This document shows, in pieces, positions 62,098 to 64,000 of a stretch of DNA of 64,000 bases. The translations under genes and the position numbers were made by a program. Within the stretch, counting starts at the first letter, position 1. The number at the start of each line of letters is the position of its first letter. The stretch is taken from assembly GCA_021156365.1 (NCBI GenBank), contig JAJNDK010000001.1, forward strand, positions 124,001 to 188,000, in the 5' to 3' direction. The notes under the pieces were generated by a model. It was not told the origin of the DNA. It was given only the letters and a program-made list of their open reading frames with translations, and searched no databases. Source of the stretch: Bacteroidota bacterium (GTDB lineage: Bacteria > Bacteroidota > Bacteroidia > B-17B0 > Aurantibacillaceae).

Positions 62098-62844
62098 ATG
62101 CTCAAAGTGATCATTGCAGATGATGTACAGGACATCCGCGAATCCCTCGCGAAGATGCTGGCTGCCTGTTGTCCGGCTGCAGAGGTAGTGGCTTCAACAG
62201 AAAGCGTGGAGACAACCGTTGCCGCCATTAAAACCCATTTGCCCGATGTGGTATTGCTGGATGTCGAAATGAAGGACGGTACGGGTTTCGATGTGCTGAA
62301 ACAATTTCCATCTGCACGCTTCAAAGTTATTTTTGTGACAGCTTACCAGCACTATTCATTCGAGGCGTTTCGTTTTTCGGCTCTTGACTACCTGCTGAAA
62401 CCGGTGGATCCGGATCTGCTGGCGCAGGCGGTAAACAAAGCAGCTGACATAACCGATCGTGAAAAATTGTCGCTGAAAATAGATTCCTTCCTCCACAATA
62501 TGCAGGAAACATCAAAAGGTCCGAAAAAGATCGTGCTCCGGACCATCGACAATATACATGTGGTGACTGTGAACGACATTGTTCATTGTGAAGCCGATCA
62601 GAGCTATACCACTTTTTACCTGAACGATAAAAGCCGTATTGTAGTAACGCGCAGTCTTTCCGAATTCGATGAGCTGCTGGTGCCTTATCAGTTCGTACGG
62701 ATCCATCAATCCTATCTTGTGAATACCTCGTTCATCAAACGCTTCAACAAAGCGGACAATACATTGCTGCTATCGGACGCTACCGTTTTGCCGGTTTCCG
62801 TACGCAAAAAAGAGCAGCTGCTTCAGTTGCTTGCTTCTCTTTGA
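62098..62844 (+). CDS. LytTR-family response regulator (system 2)
   Basis: 248 residues: receiver domain with acidic ADDVQDIRE and the phospho-acceptor D55 in VVLLDVEMKDGTGF, YLLKPVDPDLL, then a LytTR domain from about 145 (VTVNDIVHCEADQSYTTFYL, RIHQSYLVNTSFIKRFN). The partner kinase is directly upstream. Confidence 0.94.
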   Translation: MLKVIIADDVQDIRESLAKMLAACCPAAEVVASTESVETTVAAIKTHLPDVVLLDVEMKDGTGFDVLKQFPSARFKVIFVTAYQHYSFEAFRFSALDYLLKPVDPDLLAQAVNKAADITDREKLSLKIDSFLHNMQETSKGPKKIVLRTIDNIHVVTVNDIVHCEADQSYTTFYLNDKSRIVVTRSLSEFDELLVPYQFVRIHQSYLVNTSFIKRFNKADNTLLLSDATVLPVSVRKKEQLLQLLASL

Positions 62845-63021
62845 AACAGGGAAGGTTGGATTTTTCTCCGATCAGGAATATCAAATTTCTGTACAACAAA
62901 GTGAAAAAAGTGCTTACGGTTTCCCGCCGGATCCATACGCATAATAAAAATCCTTATACACTTACAGTTCTTCCGTTCCGGTGTGCAGGCCATCCATTAC
63001 TTTAGTTCTGTAAAGAAACAA

Positions 63022-63480
63022 ATGAACTGGTCATTGATCATAGACGACAGCAAGTGTAAACAGCAGCTGGCCACTTTCCTGAAACAGCATTCGGAAAGCG
63101 TGCTGCTGAAAAAAGGCACCGGTGCCACCGCTTCTCATAGCGGCTTTATAGTTGTCAATTCATCCAGCGAGATAAGGCTGGTCCGGATCGCAGATATCGT
63201 GCAGTGCCATGCCCAGCGGAACTACACACAGATCCAGCTGAACGGCGGTAAAAAGATCACCAGCAGTAAATCGCTCAAGCTGTTCGAAGAGCTGCTACAG
63301 GACTGCGGATTTGTACGCATTCATCAATCACACCTTGTGAACCTGCAGTATATGGACAGATACATTAAAGGCGCAGGCGGTCATATTATCCTCAAAGACG
63401 GAACAAGCCTGCCTGTAGCAGCCAGGAAGAAGGAGCATTTTCTGAAAGAACTGGAAATACTGAAATACAGCTCGGTTTAA
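63022..63480 (+). CDS. Orphan LytTR DNA-binding protein
   Basis: 152 residues. Residues 1-40 have no receiver domain; from about 45 the LytTR fold is clear (VNSSSEIRLVRIADIVQCHAQ, RIHQSHLVNLQYMDRYI, LPVAARKKEHFL). It resembles the C-terminal half of the system 2 regulator and lies 178 nt after it. Without a receiver it could be a constitutive or auxiliary regulator. ATG at 63022 is chosen; a GTG at 62983 would add 13 residues. Confidence 0.8.
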   Translation: MNWSLIIDDSKCKQQLATFLKQHSESVLLKKGTGATASHSGFIVVNSSSEIRLVRIADIVQCHAQRNYTQIQLNGGKKITSSKSLKLFEELLQDCGFVRIHQSHLVNLQYMDRYIKGAGGHIILKDGTSLPVAARKKEHFLKELEILKYSSV

Positions 63481-63541
63481 TGCTATTGTCTATTGCGGGT
63501 TTCCGGTTTCGGGTTCATGCCGAGTGTAGTAGGGAGAGGCA

Positions 63542-63570
63542 GCCGCAGATTGGCGCGGATTACGCGGATG
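63542..63570. repeat. Half copy of the GCAGATT-family element (copy D)
   Basis: GCCGCAGATTGGCGCGGAT followed by TACGCGGATG; one arm only. Confidence 0.5.
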
Positions 63571-63612
63571 TGTTAGGATTAATTTATTAGATTTCCCGCT
63601 CCAACATGTCCC

Positions 63613-63630
63613 GTCCCGAGGCTTCGGGAC
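63613..63630. repeat. Variant TCCCGA-type palindrome
   Basis: GTCCCGAGGCTTCGGGAC, same centre GAGGCTTC as the TCGCGA group but with the CG pairs changed on both arms. Confidence 0.65.
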
Positions 63631-63781
63631 TACGGAATAAACACAATTTCCGGATCTCTGATCCACTAACACTCACAACAGAGCCCCTTAAGAATTGACC
63701 CTGATCTTCCCTTGCTGTGGATTTTTTTAAAATCTTTTCAAAAAGGGCGGAATTCCGAACTTTTTTTCCTGACAGATACTG

Positions 63782-63789
63782 TAGATTTG
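63782..63789 (+). promoter_or_regulatory. -7 promoter box (TAGATTTG) of effector 2
   Basis: Same box and spacing as at 57865-57872 in front of effector 1. Confidence 0.5.
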
Positions 63790-63814
63790 GTGCAGGCCGT
63801 TACCGTATCGAAAC

Positions 63815-64000
63815 ATGAGTGCACAACAGGCAGATAAAAATGAGGAAAAGAAAAGCCAGTCGCTGGCGGATCAGCTTTCTGAAAAGAAAAGTGGCGGTAT
63901 ATCCGGGCCTCAGTTTGTAGATAACCGACCGGAAGCTATCCAGATGCGAAAATTGCAGGATGTAGCCAATAACAGCGATCAATCCAAACAAGCGGCTCAA
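63815..64000 (+). CDS. Start of a second eCIS-core (DUF4157) effector, truncated by the window end
   Basis: Only 62 codons are visible. They are almost the same as the first 62 of the effector at 57898 (MSAQQADKNEEKKSQSLADQ against MSAQQTDKNDEKKSQSLADQ), followed by the same SEKKSGGIS and NRPEAIQMRK-like words. Upstream, the promoter box and the AT-rich hairpin are also shared. The C-terminal, presumably different, toxin domain lies outside the window. Confidence 0.8.
   Translation, partial: MSAQQADKNEEKKSQSLADQLSEKKSGGISGPQFVDNRPEAIQMRKLQDVANNSDQSKQAAQ

Noticed and set aside
57898-64000. Structural genes of a contractile injection system
   Set aside because: No sheath, tube, baseplate or AAA+ ATPase gene can be seen in the window; only effector-type genes are present.

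Overview
The window reads as chromosomal DNA of a member of the Bacteroidota; the genus cannot be fixed from sequence alone. The evidence is a FecR-like anti-sigma factor followed by an STN-domain protein, a SusC-like TonB-dependent receptor, a secreted protein with a type IX secretion (T9SS) C-terminal sorting domain, two LytTR two-component systems with TPR-type histidine kinases, many TAnnTTTG promoter boxes (the Bacteroidota sigma-A -7 element), and three tRNA genes without an encoded CCA. Layout: 0-6.5 kb carries FecR, the STN/surface-repeat protein, a TonB receptor and a DODA-type dioxygenase; 6.5-9.4 kb holds bioD, bioA and an overlapping queuosine-precursor-type transporter; 9.6-18 kb has a duplicated TPR protein, an outer-membrane barrel and a very large alpha-2-macroglobulin; 18-20.2 kb is a decaying stretch with an in-frame amber codon, small genes and a frameshift; 20.2-21 kb is a non-coding block containing a degenerate 21-bp tandem array. 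|| 21-32.5 kb is mostly housekeeping: a TPR lipoprotein, an HPP/ClC membrane pair, prmC, an F420-reductase-like gene next to a tandemly duplicated SMI1/KNR4-like gene, kbl, tRNA-Leu(TAG) and tig. 32.6-33.3 kb is a complete REP-associated transposase (RAYT) element with its REP hairpins. 33.4-41.1 kb has a T9SS-exported NodB-like protein, guanine deaminase, an S41 protease, a VOC protein and an OmpA-domain protein. || 41.5-47 kb is the most unusual accessory stretch: a DinB protein, a HAD protein of the RNA-repair-associated type, a second 21-bp degenerate array, an FnIII-like protein, an ADP-ribosylglycohydrolase, an unrecognised basic 458-residue protein and, only 4 nt after it, two tandem tRNA genes that both fold with an 8-nt (not 7-nt) anticodon loop, followed by two small genes, one of them SUKH-like. 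|| 46.9-57.7 kb contains LytTR system 1, a lipoprotein peptidase, an rRNA methyltransferase, an M42 peptidase, a glycosyltransferase and murB. 57.8-64 kb is a toxin/effector region: an eCIS-core (DUF4157) effector with a possible ADP-ribosyltransferase-like middle and an OTU/papain-like C-terminus, LytTR system 2 plus an orphan LytTR regulator, and the start of a second eCIS-core effector with a nearly identical promoter region and leader, cut by the window end. No structural injection-system genes are in the window. || Several families of short palindromic repeats are scattered between the genes, and one copy lies inside a coding sequence. The main points for follow-up are the twin 8-nt-loop tRNAs with their neighbours, the two 21-bp arrays that may share a consensus, and the duplicated effector module.
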